Of a stretch of DNA of 64,000 nucleotides, positions 33,362 to 42,950 are shown one piece after another; position 1 is the first letter of the stretch; the number at the start of each line of letters is the position of its first letter. Source of the stretch: Halobacteriovorax marinus SJ (GTDB taxonomy: Bacteria; Bdellovibrionota; Bacteriovoracia; Bacteriovoracales; Bacteriovoracaceae); assembly GCF_000210915.2 (NCBI RefSeq), contig NC_016620.1:2356001-2420000 (forward strand), read 5' to 3'. A program made the translations under genes and the position numbers. The notes beneath the pieces were generated by a model. It saw only the letters and a list, made by a program, of their open reading frames with translations. It did no database searches and was not told the origin of the DNA.

Positions 33362-33895
33362 ATGAAAAGTAATTCGACTATGATTAATGCTTTATTAAAG
33401 AAAGAAACATTCTTTTTAGTACTAGTACTATTTTCTTTAACATCAATTAATGCTCTAGCTGTTGAGAGAGAACTTGTTACGATTACAAATGATGACACTC
33501 CAACAGTCTTTAAAATGGTTATCGACACAGACAATAACTCAGACATTCAGAAGTTCTATAAAGATACATATGAAAGGAATAAGAGAACGAGCCGAGAAAT
33601 TATTCCATTAGATAAAATTGTTGATGGGGTTAATCTTGAGAAGAGAGACAAGTACGAGATAGTAAATCTTAAAAGTGATAACTTTGCAGCTCATAATGGT
33701 GGAGATATCGAGTTGGACACTCTCTACAACGGTGCCAAGGGAACAAGAAAGAGCTATGACTTAGAAATCGAGAGAATTGGTGACTCTTGGGAAATTCAAA
33801 AAGACGGACGTCCAGTAAAAGTTCTTCATCTTAAATCGAATAAGGTTTTTCTACTCGGAACAGTTGGTATCAAAGATATTGAGGTTAAGAAGTGA
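33362..33895 (+). CDS. uncharacterised secreted protein
   Basis: From the ATG at 33362 the product is 177 residues. An N-terminal hydrophobic stretch (FFLVLVLFSLTSINALA) after a basic segment is a signal peptide. The mature part is charged and beta-rich, without cysteines or known motif; repeated D/N-rich turns occur early. AAGGAG is a strong ribosome-binding site. It is flanked by a terminator on each side, so it is a single-gene unit, and a sigma-54-like promoter is upstream. Function unknown. Confidence 0.75.
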   Translation: MKSNSTMINALLKKETFFLVLVLFSLTSINALAVERELVTITNDDTPTVFKMVIDTDNNSDIQKFYKDTYERNKRTSREIIPLDKIVDGVNLEKRDKYEIVNLKSDNFAAHNGGDIELDTLYNGAKGTRKSYDLEIERIGDSWEIQKDGRPVKVLHLKSNKVFLLGTVGIKDIEVKK

Positions 33896-33918
33896 ATTAC
33901 ACTGAACTTCTAACAAAT

Positions 33919-33950
33919 AGGGTAGTTTTTAAAACTACCCTTATTTATTT
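33919..33950 (+). terminator. intrinsic terminator
   Basis: AGGGTAGTTTT (33919-33929) and AAAACTACCCT (33931-33941) form a long stem, followed by TTATTTATTT. It ends the secreted-protein gene. The A/T base of the stem would also give the reverse strand a short U-run, so it may work both ways. Confidence 0.8.
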
Positions 33951-33994
33951 CTCAGTGATGTTGGCCCTAATCTTGAGTCACAACAATGAAATCA

Positions 33995-34897
33995 CTAGGC
34001 GGCTTCTTGCTCTAGTGGACGCTCAATTGAGATCTTAGAGATTTCATGACTCAATTCTTTTTCTACAATATCGACTAAACCACCAAAGAGTTCGTATGGA
34101 GTTTGTTCCTTACATGAGAATGTAATTTCAGAGTAAGGAATGAAAAAGAAGTACTCACATCCATTACTATAACTAGCATTATTCATATTGGAGATATTAG
34201 TAAAACTACTCCCCTTTATATACATATAGTCCTTACCATCTGTAGCATTTGCCTTAAATGACTTTAGAGATTTAAAGTCTTCATGTTTTTGGAAAGCATT
34301 AATATTCATTTTAATGGCAATACTCTCACAACTCTTCAACTTATTAAATGAGTGACCATCAATTGATAAAATCACACCTTGCTTTGAGAATTGAGTTAAC
34401 TTCATTTTCATCTGACTTAAAGGTGAATTATTAACTTCGGCCATTAGCTCAATATTTGCAGAGAGCCTAAATTCTCGTAGAGGAAAGTATCCTGTTAGTA
34501 ATTTTCTATAGACAAAGAAACTATATGTGGACTTATCCATCCAGCGCATTGAAGTCAGAGAGATAAAAGGACCTGCTTCATGATGTAATGAGACCAGTGT
34601 ATTTTTTTGAAAGTCATGCCAAGTGACCTTTAATCTTGGATCAAGGTAAGCTTCATAGAGTTCATAGAGATTTGACTTAACTGACTTCAAATTTCTTTGA
34701 AACCAAATTGTTTTTGTCTTAAGGGCCTCAAGAGTATTATCTATGAAGTCAATTTGATCAATTCCCTTTCCAAGTAAGTCTTTTTGAAGTTTACAAGTCT
34801 CACGCCAATTGGCCCAATGAAAAAAGAGCTCACCATTAGAGCTAATTTCAAAATTATCTTTGAACGTATTCGAATGAATATAATCTACCAACTTCAT
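33995..34897 (-). CDS. PilZ-like protein, degenerate
   Basis: About 300 residues from the ATG at 34897; the GTG at 34906 has no ribosome-binding site. The middle part reads YFPLREFRLSANIELMAEV and, about 30 residues later, TQFSKQGVILSIDG. This copies the spacing of PilZ domains (RxxxR, then D/N-x-S-x-x-G), but the first Arg pair is closer and Gln replaces the acidic residue, so c-di-GMP binding is doubtful. Remaining parts have no recognised domain. The next gene, divergent, is a degenerate HD-GYP protein, which fits a signalling cluster. The fold assignment is tentative. Confidence 0.7.
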   Translation of the reverse strand: MKLVDYIHSNTFKDNFEISSNGELFFHWANWRETCKLQKDLLGKGIDQIDFIDNTLEALKTKTIWFQRNLKSVKSNLYELYEAYLDPRLKVTWHDFQKNTLVSLHHEAGPFISLTSMRWMDKSTYSFFVYRKLLTGYFPLREFRLSANIELMAEVNNSPLSQMKMKLTQFSKQGVILSIDGHSFNKLKSCESIAIKMNINAFQKHEDFKSLKSFKANATDGKDYMYIKGSSFTNISNMNNASYSNGCEYFFFIPYSEITFSCKEQTPYELFGGLVDIVEKELSHEISKISIERPLEQEAA

Positions 34898-35169
34898 AGG
34901 TCCCACTTTGTTTTTTCTAATAGGAAAATGCTATTCAATACTACTATAGAGAAGCTAGGCACAGTTGATAGTAAAATTAGGTTAACTTAAGATATACGTT
35001 TAAAATTGGTGTCTTATCTTAATTTTTAACTAAATAAGAGCATCTCTTAAATCCCAAAATATCGCCCATTTTCTGAGTATTTCAACAGAAATTAGTGAAT
35101 AGAGAGCTCTTTTTGAGTCAATTTATGCCTGCGCTGTAAAGACCTTCAATTTAAAGATATTATTAACTT

Positions 35170-36192
35170 ATGACTGCTTTTGATGCTTTAAAACAAAATT
35201 CACTCAGCTTCCAATTGCTACCAGTTTCAATTAGAGAATTATTTTTTCTAAGTGAAACTCCATGCGATATCTTTGGAATGTCGGATGGACTTTATAAATT
35301 GATTCTAAGAAAGCACTCCTTTGTAAACGCCCAAGTCTTAAAGGACTTAATTGCAAAGAATCACTCTACTATTTTTGTTCATCAAGATATGAGAAATAAT
35401 CTCATTGAGCTTCAACAGAATAACTTAAGAAGTGTTACGCGCTCTCTTTCCATTGGTGACCCAATTGAAAAAGGTCGTAAGCAAATTGGTCTACTCACTT
35501 TGAATATGAGTTATCTTTATAGTGACCCTACAAATGATGACACTCTAAACTTACAGTATCAATCAGTTAAAAATCTATGCGCCTTTCTTTATGAGAGACC
35601 AGAGATTCACGAGAAGCTATATAAAGAGTTTATTAAGCAGAAGCACCATTTTATTTTCGCTCAGCCACTACTTGCATCACTCTTTCTAATTGGAGTGCTA
35701 AAGCAAAGTCACGTCTATAGTTTTAAGGAAGTTGAGTCTCTCTTTATTACGAGTTATTTTAAAGATATTGGCATGAGTGTGATCCCATTAGAGAAATATG
35801 ATCAAACGACACTTTCAGAAGACGATACAGAACTTCTGCGCTCACACCCTCACACAAGTATACAAATTCTTCAGGGAAGAATAAAACTCTCCCCTGCTCA
35901 CTTAGCTGTTATAGAAAATCATCACATGTTTTCACTTTTAACCAACGATCTACATGTTCCAGATACTTCTAAACTAGATGAGAAGAGTGTTCGTATGATA
36001 AGTGGATTTGAAACAATGATCGTCTCTATTACAGATGTCATTGCGGCCATGATTACACCAAGGCCTTATAGAAGTGCGACATCGCTCTTTGATTCTCTCG
36101 ACTTAGTAAAAGCACTAATAAGCGACGACTACCCTACGGAGTTTCGTCTCATTGTTAATTACTTCAAGAGTGTCTTCTTTAGAAATAATTAA
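35170..36192 (+). CDS. degenerate HD-GYP-like protein
   Basis: A 340-residue cytoplasmic protein. The C-terminal 180 residues follow the HD-GYP order: TSYFKDIGMS (190-203) where HD is expected, LLRSHPHTSIQIL (222-234), ENHHMFSLL (249-257) in place of HHExxxGxGYP, and VSITDVIAAMITPRPYRSA (285-303). Lys198 replaces the metal-binding His and the GYP loop is missing, so c-di-GMP hydrolysis is unlikely. It may be a binding or regulatory protein. The first 130 residues are unlike any domain I know. No clear ribosome-binding site is seen. Confidence 0.82.
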   Translation: MTAFDALKQNSLSFQLLPVSIRELFFLSETPCDIFGMSDGLYKLILRKHSFVNAQVLKDLIAKNHSTIFVHQDMRNNLIELQQNNLRSVTRSLSIGDPIEKGRKQIGLLTLNMSYLYSDPTNDDTLNLQYQSVKNLCAFLYERPEIHEKLYKEFIKQKHHFIFAQPLLASLFLIGVLKQSHVYSFKEVESLFITSYFKDIGMSVIPLEKYDQTTLSEDDTELLRSHPHTSIQILQGRIKLSPAHLAVIENHHMFSLLTNDLHVPDTSKLDEKSVRMISGFETMIVSITDVIAAMITPRPYRSATSLFDSLDLVKALISDDYPTEFRLIVNYFKSVFFRNN

Positions 36193-36356
36193 AGTAACCG
36201 ACCTTTCTAGTCTAACTCTGTGAAATTATTTACTTTTTTCTTTTACAATTCGTTTTCACTCATACATCATTAATTATGAGGAAAATTTTGCAGGGATCGC
36301 TAATTTTCCCAAGCTGCTCATTGAAAATTTTACGTTTTTAGTTCTAGGGAGGGAAC

Positions 36357-36578
36357 ATGGCGTCGTATCAAGAAATAAGTCCTGTCACAGGAATCATTGA
36401 CGAATGCCAAGTCGTAATCGACTTTGGTGAACACGAAGGAAAATCAGTACTTGAAGTTGCTGATGAAATTCCTGACTTCTATGACTTTCTTATCGAAAGT
36501 AGAGAAAAAGGCTCTTGCACAATTAGAAGATCTAAAGATAAGTGTTTTAGACTCTACGTGACGTCAACTCTTCAATAG
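36357..36578 (+). CDS. small conserved protein with DUF3820-like motif
   Basis: A 73-residue soluble protein. VVIDFGEHEGKSVLEVADEI resembles the FGKYKGK motif of small DUF3820 and exonuclease-X C-terminal modules, which contact nucleic acid in some proteins. The last residues are basic. GGAGGG precedes the ATG, a strong site. The 160-base leader is AT-rich and repeats AAAATTTT. A hairpin terminator follows. The functional assignment is weak; the gene itself is likely real. Confidence 0.72.
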   Translation: MASYQEISPVTGIIDECQVVIDFGEHEGKSVLEVADEIPDFYDFLIESREKGSCTIRRSKDKCFRLYVTSTLQ

Positions 36579-36595
36579 AGAAGGCCACTACAAAT

Positions 36596-36616
36596 GACCC
36601 CTATTTCATAGGGGTC
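36596..36616. terminator. bidirectional hairpin terminator
   Basis: GACCCCTAT (36596-36604) and ATAGGGGTC (36608-36616) form a perfect nine-base stem with a three-base loop between two converging genes. The T-run on either side is weak. Confidence 0.65.
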
Positions 36617-36621
36617 GAAAT

Positions 36622-38409
36622 TTATTCTCCGCTTACTAGTCCACGACCTCTAATATCAGAAACACCTCTAAGCATTCCATCTTCAAATGAAATGGCCTGA
36701 ACTCTACATCCAAGCTTCTTGTACTCAATTTCATGTTCCATTCGCTTTAGTTCTTTAATCGTTCTCTCAGGCAGTCCACTCTCCTCTACATAGAGAATAT
36801 TTGGCTTCCATTGATGATGCACTCTAGTCGCGGCCATAGACTCATAGAGAGGAAGATTATGATCGATATAATTCATAATCGTCTGTACAACACAAGTTAA
36901 AATTCTCGTACCAGATGGAGAGCCTAGTCCTAGAACAGGTTTTCCATCTTTCATGACAATAGTTGGTGACATAGAACTAAGAGGTCTCTTCTCTGGCTGC
37001 ACTAGATTCTTTTCACCGCCAACTGCACCAAAGAGATTATTTGCTCCAGGCTTAGTAGCAAAGTCATCCATCTCATTATTTAGAAGAATACCAGTTCCAG
37101 GAACAACTACTCCTGAGCCAAGGTAACCATTTAATGTTTGTGTAGAGACAAAAATATTTCCTTTTCCATCTGCAATAGTAAAGTGAGTTGTCTCATTGGA
37201 TTCATGTCTCTTTAATAGCTCTCTTCCCTCTTTTGCATCAAATTTAAATGGGTCATTCATATTTGCCCAGAGAGAGTTGAGGGCTTTATTTTCAGGAATA
37301 GAGAAACGTATATCGTCTGCATATTTCTTTGAAGTAAGACCTGTTACTGGTACGTAAGTGAAGTCAGTATCACCTAAGTAATTTGCGCGGTCAGAAAATG
37401 CGGCCTGCATGGCCGATGCTCTTAAGTGAACAGTTTTAGAGTGCTGTAAACCATAAGTCTTTAAATCATCTTTTCTAAGAATATTTAAAATCTCTACAAT
37501 ATGAACTCCACCAGAGCTTGGAGGACTCATCGAGAAAACTTCATATCCTTTATAGTCACCTCTTATTGGTGTTCTATATTTCACTTCATATTTATCAAGA
37601 TCTTTTTGAGTCATTAGCCCTTTAAGTCTTCTATGTTCTCCAACGAGTGCTCTTGCAATTCTTCCTTTATAGAAGCCGTCTCTTCCATTTTTAGAAATCG
37701 TCTCGATTGTTTTAGCTAAATCTTTTTGAACGAGAAGGTCTCCCTCTTTTAAAACTTCCCCTTTCTTATTACAGAAAATCTCACACGTGGCCTTGTATCT
37801 CTTAATGATATTTTCACGCTTTGAAATTGCGTGGGCCAGCTCCGGGTAGATCTTAAAACCGTTTCGGGCCAGATCAATTGCATCTTTTAACACCATAGCA
37901 AGAGGAAGCTTTCCATGTTTCTTATGTAATTCAAGCATACCGGCAACCATACCTGGAACACCTGCTGAGAAAATTCCATCCAGACTCATTCTAGAAATAA
38001 CTTCACCTTTATCATCTAAGAACATTTTTTCATGAGCATCAATTGGGGCCTTTTCTCTGAAATCAACAGTGAGAGGAAAGTCTTTATTTCTCTTCACATC
38101 ATGAAAGAGCGCGAAACCTCCACCACCTAAGCCTGTAGACTGAGGTCTTTCTACAGCTAATACAAATGAAGCAGTTGTTGCGGCATCAATTATATTTCCA
38201 CCTTTTTTGAAAATAGAGTAAGCCGCCTGAGAAGCGAAGCGTCCCTGCGTGGCTATACTAATATCCTTAGTTAACTTCTCATGATCTTCTCTCGTTTCAC
38301 CGGGAGCCAAATTTACAAAGCGTATTTCTTTTTCATATGGAATAGATGCTTTAAAAGCAGAACAAGAAGAAATAAGGGCCAGTACTGATAGAATATATAT
38401 TTTTTTCAT
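36622..38409 (-). CDS. ggt: gamma-glutamyltransferase lipoprotein
   Basis: A 595-residue lipoprotein with lipobox ISSC (Cys16). Hallmarks of the Ntn-hydrolase GGT family are QAAYSIFKKGGNIIDAA, TGLGGGGFALFHD, the autocatalytic site ETTHFTIAD with nucleophile Thr407, GTGILLNNEMDDF and SPTIVMKDGKPVLGLGSPSG. The precursor cleaves itself before Thr407. It removes or transfers gamma-glutamyl groups from glutathione and related peptides outside the inner membrane. A lipid anchor is unusual compared with the soluble periplasmic E. coli enzyme. Confidence 0.96.
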   Translation of the reverse strand: MKKIYILSVLALISSCSAFKASIPYEKEIRFVNLAPGETREDHEKLTKDISIATQGRFASQAAYSIFKKGGNIIDAATTASFVLAVERPQSTGLGGGGFALFHDVKRNKDFPLTVDFREKAPIDAHEKMFLDDKGEVISRMSLDGIFSAGVPGMVAGMLELHKKHGKLPLAMVLKDAIDLARNGFKIYPELAHAISKRENIIKRYKATCEIFCNKKGEVLKEGDLLVQKDLAKTIETISKNGRDGFYKGRIARALVGEHRRLKGLMTQKDLDKYEVKYRTPIRGDYKGYEVFSMSPPSSGGVHIVEILNILRKDDLKTYGLQHSKTVHLRASAMQAAFSDRANYLGDTDFTYVPVTGLTSKKYADDIRFSIPENKALNSLWANMNDPFKFDAKEGRELLKRHESNETTHFTIADGKGNIFVSTQTLNGYLGSGVVVPGTGILLNNEMDDFATKPGANNLFGAVGGEKNLVQPEKRPLSSMSPTIVMKDGKPVLGLGSPSGTRILTCVVQTIMNYIDHNLPLYESMAATRVHHQWKPNILYVEESGLPERTIKELKRMEHEIEYKKLGCRVQAISFEDGMLRGVSDIRGRGLVSGE

Positions 38410-38552
38410 TGATACCTCTGAATTTTTGGACCCTTAACTCTAGCCATATATCCATCAAGTGACCAGAGGAAACCCTATTTTTTATGTATTTTCAAAAGGT
38501 TATACAACATCGACAAAGCGTCACGCCCCGCAAAGCAAAATCAAATAGTCAT

Positions 38553-38569
38553 CTAACACAATCCTAACA
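38553..38569 (+). promoter_or_regulatory. Pho-box-like direct repeat upstream of pstS
   Basis: CTAACA at 38553 and again at 38564 make a direct repeat with an 11-base period, the spacing used by PhoB/PhoP half-sites. It lies about 70 bases before pstS, and the operon encodes PhoB and PhoR. The hexamer differs from the E. coli CTGTCA, so binding is only probable. Confidence 0.5.
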
Positions 38570-38636
38570 AAGCAGTTTCCATATATTGCTATAAATTAAT
38601 CAAGTATTTTTACAAATGGTTTAGGAGTTCAACACA

Positions 38637-39623
38637 ATGAAAAAGTTATTTTCAATTTTAGCCGTATTACTCATTTCTACTCAAGTACAAGCAGTCACAA
38701 AAGTAAATGGTGCAGGAGCCTCGTTTCCTTACCCTATCTACTCTAAGTGGTTCTCAGAGTATGGAAAATTAAATAAAGACGTTCAATTTAACTATCAGGC
38801 CATTGGTTCAGGTGGTGGAATCAGACAACTCATTAAGCAAACTGTAGACTTCGGAGCTTCTGATGCTCCTATGAAGGACAAAGATAAGAAAAAAGCTGCT
38901 TGGCCAGTAAAGCATATTCCTACTGTACTTGGTGCAGTGTCAGTTGCCTTCAATGTTGAAGTTGGTGGAACTTTAAAGCTAGATGGTCAGACACTAGCAG
39001 ATATCTTCATGGGAACAATTACAACTTGGAACGATGAAAGAATTCAGAAATTAAACCCAGGACTAAAATTACCAGCAAAAGATATCTTAATCGTAAGAAG
39101 AGCCGATGGTTCTGGTACAACGTCAATTTTCTCAGACTACCTCTCTACTGTTTCAAAGAAGTGGGAAGATAAAATTGGTAGAGGGAAATCTCTTAAGTGG
39201 CCAGTTGGTATTGGAGCAAAAGGAAACGATGGTGTAACAGCTGCCGTTAAACAAACTAGTGGAGCAATTGGTTATGTAGAGCTTGCCTATGCACTTAAGA
39301 ATAATCTAGCAACTGTTGCTCTTAAGAATAAAGCGGGAGAATTCCAAAAGCCATCAGTAAAGGGAGTTTCTCTTTCTGCGGCAACTCTTCCAGAGAACGC
39401 TTCTGTTACAGCTTCAATAGTAGATGCCAAAGGAAAAGGTGTTTATCCAATTTCTGCATTCACTTATATTCTACTTCCAGTAAAAGAAGAAACGACTCAA
39501 TTAAAAGAAGTAAAGAAATTCTTAAACTGGGCACTAACTGATGGACAAGAAATGACTGAAGAGCTTCACTACGCTCCTCTACCAAAGTCATTAGTTAAAA
39601 GAATGTTAAAAGAAATTAAGTAA
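38637..39623 (+). CDS. pstS: phosphate-binding protein PstS
   Basis: A 328-residue periplasmic protein with a type I signal peptide (LFSILAVLLISTQVQA). NGAGASFPYPIYSKWF, QAIGSGGGIRQL, DFGASDAPM and RADGSGTTSIFSDYLS are the phosphate-contacting blocks of PstS. It starts a seven-gene operon for high-affinity phosphate uptake and its control. A Pho-box-like repeat upstream suggests activation by PhoB on phosphate starvation. Confidence 0.96.
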   Translation: MKKLFSILAVLLISTQVQAVTKVNGAGASFPYPIYSKWFSEYGKLNKDVQFNYQAIGSGGGIRQLIKQTVDFGASDAPMKDKDKKKAAWPVKHIPTVLGAVSVAFNVEVGGTLKLDGQTLADIFMGTITTWNDERIQKLNPGLKLPAKDILIVRRADGSGTTSIFSDYLSTVSKKWEDKIGRGKSLKWPVGIGAKGNDGVTAAVKQTSGAIGYVELAYALKNNLATVALKNKAGEFQKPSVKGVSLSAATLPENASVTASIVDAKGKGVYPISAFTYILLPVKEETTQLKEVKKFLNWALTDGQEMTEELHYAPLPKSLVKRMLKEIK

Positions 39624-39631
39624 GGGACATT

Positions 39632-40642
39632 GTGATTAGAGATTCTGAAAATATTCATAAAAGTTTTTCCAACGAGATGAAGGAAGATATCTCTAAACAA
39701 TCTAATAGTCCTAAAAAGCTCCTCAGCTACGGTGAGCAAGATAAATTTGCTTATCTCTTAATAAAAAGTATTGCCGTAGCTGTAGTCATTCTTCTGATAG
39801 GAATGATTATTATGCTTATCAATGCCTCATCATTGGCCATCAATGAGTTTGGGTTTGATTTTACTATAAAAGACAATTGGAACCCTGTTGAAGATGAGTT
39901 TGGAGCACTCGCCTTTCTTTACGGAACCATTGTCACATCGTTTATTGCGATTCTTATAGCTGCTCCAATAAGTATTGGAGTGGCCTTGTTTATCAACGAA
40001 GTTCTCCCTAAGAAAATTGCCAATATCGTCTCACTCTTTGTGGAGATGATTGCAGCTATACCTAGTATTGTCTTCGGACTATGGGGAATTTTCTTCTTGG
40101 GACCATTTGTTAAAGAAGTACTCTCACCAATTCTAAAAGAGTACTTAGGCTTTCTTCCGCTTTTTCAGGGAGCAAGTTTTGGGATTGGGATCTTAACAGC
40201 GGCCTTAATCCTAGCAATTATGATTACACCTACTATTACATCGATCTGTAGAGAAGTTCTTAAGACGGTACCCAAAATTCAAAAAGAAGCTGCTCTCGCC
40301 CTTGGCGCGACTAGATTTGAAATGATAAAAATCGCCCTTTTAAAACCATCTTTCTCTGGTCTAATGGGAGGAGTCGTCCTCGGACTAGGTAGGGCCCTTG
40401 GAGAGACAATGGCGGTTGCGATGGTCATTGGGAATTCTGCAATGATTTCAACTTCCCTCTTTTCACCAGCAGCGACTATGGCCTCTGTAATAGCCAATGA
40501 ATACGCTGAAGCAGATAGTGATCTTCACCTTTCAGCACTTTGTTATATTGGTCTACTTTTATTTCTTGTTACCTTTACAGTAAATGCAATCGCCAGAGCT
40601 ATCGTTTGGAAAAAACAAAGAGCAGTAAGGAGTAAGAAATGA
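39632..40642 (+). CDS. pstC: phosphate ABC transporter permease PstC
   Basis: A 336-residue inner-membrane protein. After about 45 hydrophilic residues come six helices. AFLYGTIVTSFIAILIAAP, the MIAAIPSIVFGLWG block and the EAA-type loop KTVPKIQKEAALALGATRFEM identify PstC. It uses a GTG start with GGGA upstream, eight bases after pstS, and overlaps pstA by four bases. An ATG at 39677 would shorten the N-terminus. Confidence 0.95.
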   Translation: MIRDSENIHKSFSNEMKEDISKQSNSPKKLLSYGEQDKFAYLLIKSIAVAVVILLIGMIIMLINASSLAINEFGFDFTIKDNWNPVEDEFGALAFLYGTIVTSFIAILIAAPISIGVALFINEVLPKKIANIVSLFVEMIAAIPSIVFGLWGIFFLGPFVKEVLSPILKEYLGFLPLFQGASFGIGILTAALILAIMITPTITSICREVLKTVPKIQKEAALALGATRFEMIKIALLKPSFSGLMGGVVLGLGRALGETMAVAMVIGNSAMISTSLFSPAATMASVIANEYAEADSDLHLSALCYIGLLLFLVTFTVNAIARAIVWKKQRAVRSKK

Positions 40643-41502
40643 ATTACTTCCAATATAGAAAATTAAAAAATATCGTTTTCCATAGCTGCCTTGTGCTTGC
40701 GGCAATTATTGTACTTCTGCCACTATTTCTCATTGTAAGCTATGTATTTAAAATGGGTGCTACCTCTCTAAATCTAGATTTCTTCTTCTCGCTTCCAAAG
40801 CCAGTAGGTGAAATTGGAGGGGGAATGAAGCACGCTATAATTGGAACACTCTATCTCGTTGCCATTGGAAGTTTAATCTCTATTCCAATTGGCCTCTTTT
40901 GTGGGATCTACCTCAGTGAGTTTGGAAAAGGAAAAGTTGCAACACTACTGCGCTTCTCAATTGATATGCTGACGGGAGTTCCTTCAATTATTATTGGTAT
41001 CTTTGCCTATATTCTCATTGTTGTTCCCCTAAAAGGCTTTTCCGCAATTGCTGGGGGCGTGGCCTTGAGTATAATCATTCTTCCAATTGTTTGTAGATCA
41101 ACTGAGGAAATTTTAAAGCTAGTTCCACAGCACATTAGAGAAGCAGGACTCGCTCTTGGACTACCCAGATGGCGAGTCATTCTCAATATTGTCGTAAAGG
41201 GAAATCTCTCATCACTTATTACAGGAGTAATGTTAGCAATCTCTAGAGCTGCTGGTGAAACAGCCCCCCTACTCTTTACTGCATTTGGAAATATGTACTT
41301 AAGTTACAGAGTGGATGAGCCAATGGCCTCACTACCAGTTCAAATTTATAATTATGCAATTTCTCCTTTCGATGATTGGAGAAGACAGGCCTGGGCAGGT
41401 GCCTTTGTTCTTATTGCCCTAGTACTTGGGATAAATTTACTTGCTAGAGTTCTAGTTAAAGCTCCTAAGTTAAAAAATCTTCTGCAAAAGAGGTCTTCAT
41501 GA
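40639..41502 (+). CDS. pstA: phosphate ABC transporter permease PstA
   Basis: A 287-residue inner-membrane protein with six helices. [35 protein letters not shown] and [19 protein letters not shown] are PstA signatures. It overlaps pstC and pstB by four bases on each side (ATGA type), giving tight coupling. Forms the channel with PstC. Confidence 0.95.
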   Translation: MNYFQYRKLKNIVFHSCLVLAAIIVLLPLFLIVSYVFKMGATSLNLDFFFSLPKPVGEIGGGMKHAIIGTLYLVAIGSLISIPIGLFCGIYLSEFGKGKVATLLRFSIDMLTGVPSIIIGIFAYILIVVPLKGFSAIAGGVALSIIILPIVCRSTEEILKLVPQHIREAGLALGLPRWRVILNIVVKGNLSSLITGVMLAISRAAGETAPLLFTAFGNMYLSYRVDEPMASLPVQIYNYAISPFDDWRRQAWAGAFVLIALVLGINLLARVLVKAPKLKNLLQKRSS

Positions 41503-42263
41503 GTAATGATATTGTTTTAGAAGTTAAGAACCTAAATGTTTGGTATGAAGACTTTCATGCTGTAAAAGGGGTCTCAGTTTCTTACCCTAAGAAATCAATT
41601 TCAGCGATTATCGGACCTTCAGGTTGTGGTAAATCGACATTCTTAAGATGCTTAAACCGTATCTATGAAGAAGTTCCAGGCGCAAGGGCCACGGGAGAGA
41701 TTATCTTAGAAGGAAGAAATATCTTAGATAAAGGTGTCGACCCAGTAGAGCTTAGAAGAAGAATTGGAATGGTCTTTCAAAAGCCAAATCCATTCCCATC
41801 AATGAGTATTTATGAGAACGTTGTTATAGGATTAAAGCTTCAAGGAATTAAAGACAAGTCTTACCTTATGAATGTAGCCGAGCAATGCTTACGAAAAGCC
41901 GCACTATGGGACGAGGTTAAGGATAAGCTACATCAACTTGGAACAAGTCTCTCAGGTGGACAACAGCAGAGGCTCTGTATAGCAAGAGCATTAGCGGTCA
42001 ATCCTCCAGTGCTTTTAATGGATGAGCCAACTTCAGCTCTAGATCCAATTGCCTCGGCTAAGATTGAAGATCTTATGAGTGAACTTAAAAAAGAGTATAC
42101 TGTTATTGTTGTCACTCACAATATGCAACAAGCAGCAAGGATAGCAGACTATACTAGCTTCTTTGTTCTAGGTGATCTTATAGAGCATGGGCTTAGTTCA
42201 GATATATTCACCAACCCAAAGCAAAAGAAAACAGAAGATTATATTACTGGTCGATTTGGTTAA
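41499..42263 (+). CDS. pstB: phosphate ABC transporter ATPase PstB
   Basis: A 254-residue ATPase. Walker [28 protein letters not shown], signature [10 protein letters not shown], Walker [14 protein letters not shown] and H-loop VTHNMQQA are in order and typical of PstB, including the NPFP sequence. It energises phosphate import and, in E. coli, also takes part in signalling to PhoR. Confidence 0.97.
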   Translation: MSNDIVLEVKNLNVWYEDFHAVKGVSVSYPKKSISAIIGPSGCGKSTFLRCLNRIYEEVPGARATGEIILEGRNILDKGVDPVELRRRIGMVFQKPNPFPSMSIYENVVIGLKLQGIKDKSYLMNVAEQCLRKAALWDEVKDKLHQLGTSLSGGQQQRLCIARALAVNPPVLLMDEPTSALDPIASAKIEDLMSELKKEYTVIVVTHNMQQAARIADYTSFFVLGDLIEHGLSSDIFTNPKQKKTEDYITGRFG

Positions 42264-42275
42264 TTAGGAAAGTTT

Positions 42276-42950
42276 ATGGAAATTTCTAGCGCAGACTTAA
42301 GAGAAATGATTTTAAAGATGGCAACATCTGTTGAATCTATCGTAGAGAACTCAGCAAAAGAGAATGTCTCTCTACAAGATATTTTTCAAAATGAAAATGA
42401 AGTTAATAAATTTCATACGGATATAGATGATCACGTATTCAAATATATTGCTTTAAAAACACCTGCTGCAACAGATCTTCGAATTGCACTCTCTGTAATG
42501 AAAATCAACTCAGAGCTTGAGAGAATTGCCGACCAAGCGGTAAATATTAAAAGAAGCATGAATAAGCTATCAAAGCCCTATAAACAACTCGCCTCACTTA
42601 GTGATGAAGTTAAGGCCATGCTCAAAAATAGTATTGATGCCTTTGTTAAGCTCGACTCAAAACTTGCAACAGATGTGATTCAGCACGACCAAGAAGTCAA
42701 CGATCTCTACCGCGAGATTATGAGAGACTTCATTAAACGAATGAAAGCAGATAGTGTTGATTTTGATGAGGGATTTGCTGTGATTCGCGTTGCAAAATGC
42801 CTTGAGAGAATTGGTGATCAAACCACTAATATCGCAGAAGATGTTATATTTTTAGAATCAGGTGCAGACATTAGACATAATGCTGATGTAAAATTTGGAC
42901 GTAGAAAGGAAGATAAAATCCTATTAAAAGGACAACAAGAGGATAAGTAA
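42276..42950 (+). CDS. phoU: phosphate signalling protein PhoU
   Basis: A 224-residue all-helical protein built of two PhoU repeats; ELERIADQAVNIKRS and CLERIGDQTTNIAEDV are the twin metal-binding motifs. PhoU restrains PhoR signalling and uptake when phosphate is plentiful. AGGAAAG lies upstream. Its last base is the first of phoB. The C-terminal tail of about 20 residues is charged and longer than usual. Confidence 0.95.
   Translation: MEISSADLREMILKMATSVESIVENSAKENVSLQDIFQNENEVNKFHTDIDDHVFKYIALKTPAATDLRIALSVMKINSELERIADQAVNIKRSMNKLSKPYKQLASLSDEVKAMLKNSIDAFVKLDSKLATDVIQHDQEVNDLYREIMRDFIKRMKADSVDFDEGFAVIRVAKCLERIGDQTTNIAEDVIFLESGADIRHNADVKFGRRKEDKILLKGQQEDK

Noticed and set aside
33181-33362. 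CATTGTCCAA repeats as a CRISPR or mobile-element end
   Set aside because: Only two ten-base copies exist and they flank a promoter-like element; no transposase or further copies are present.
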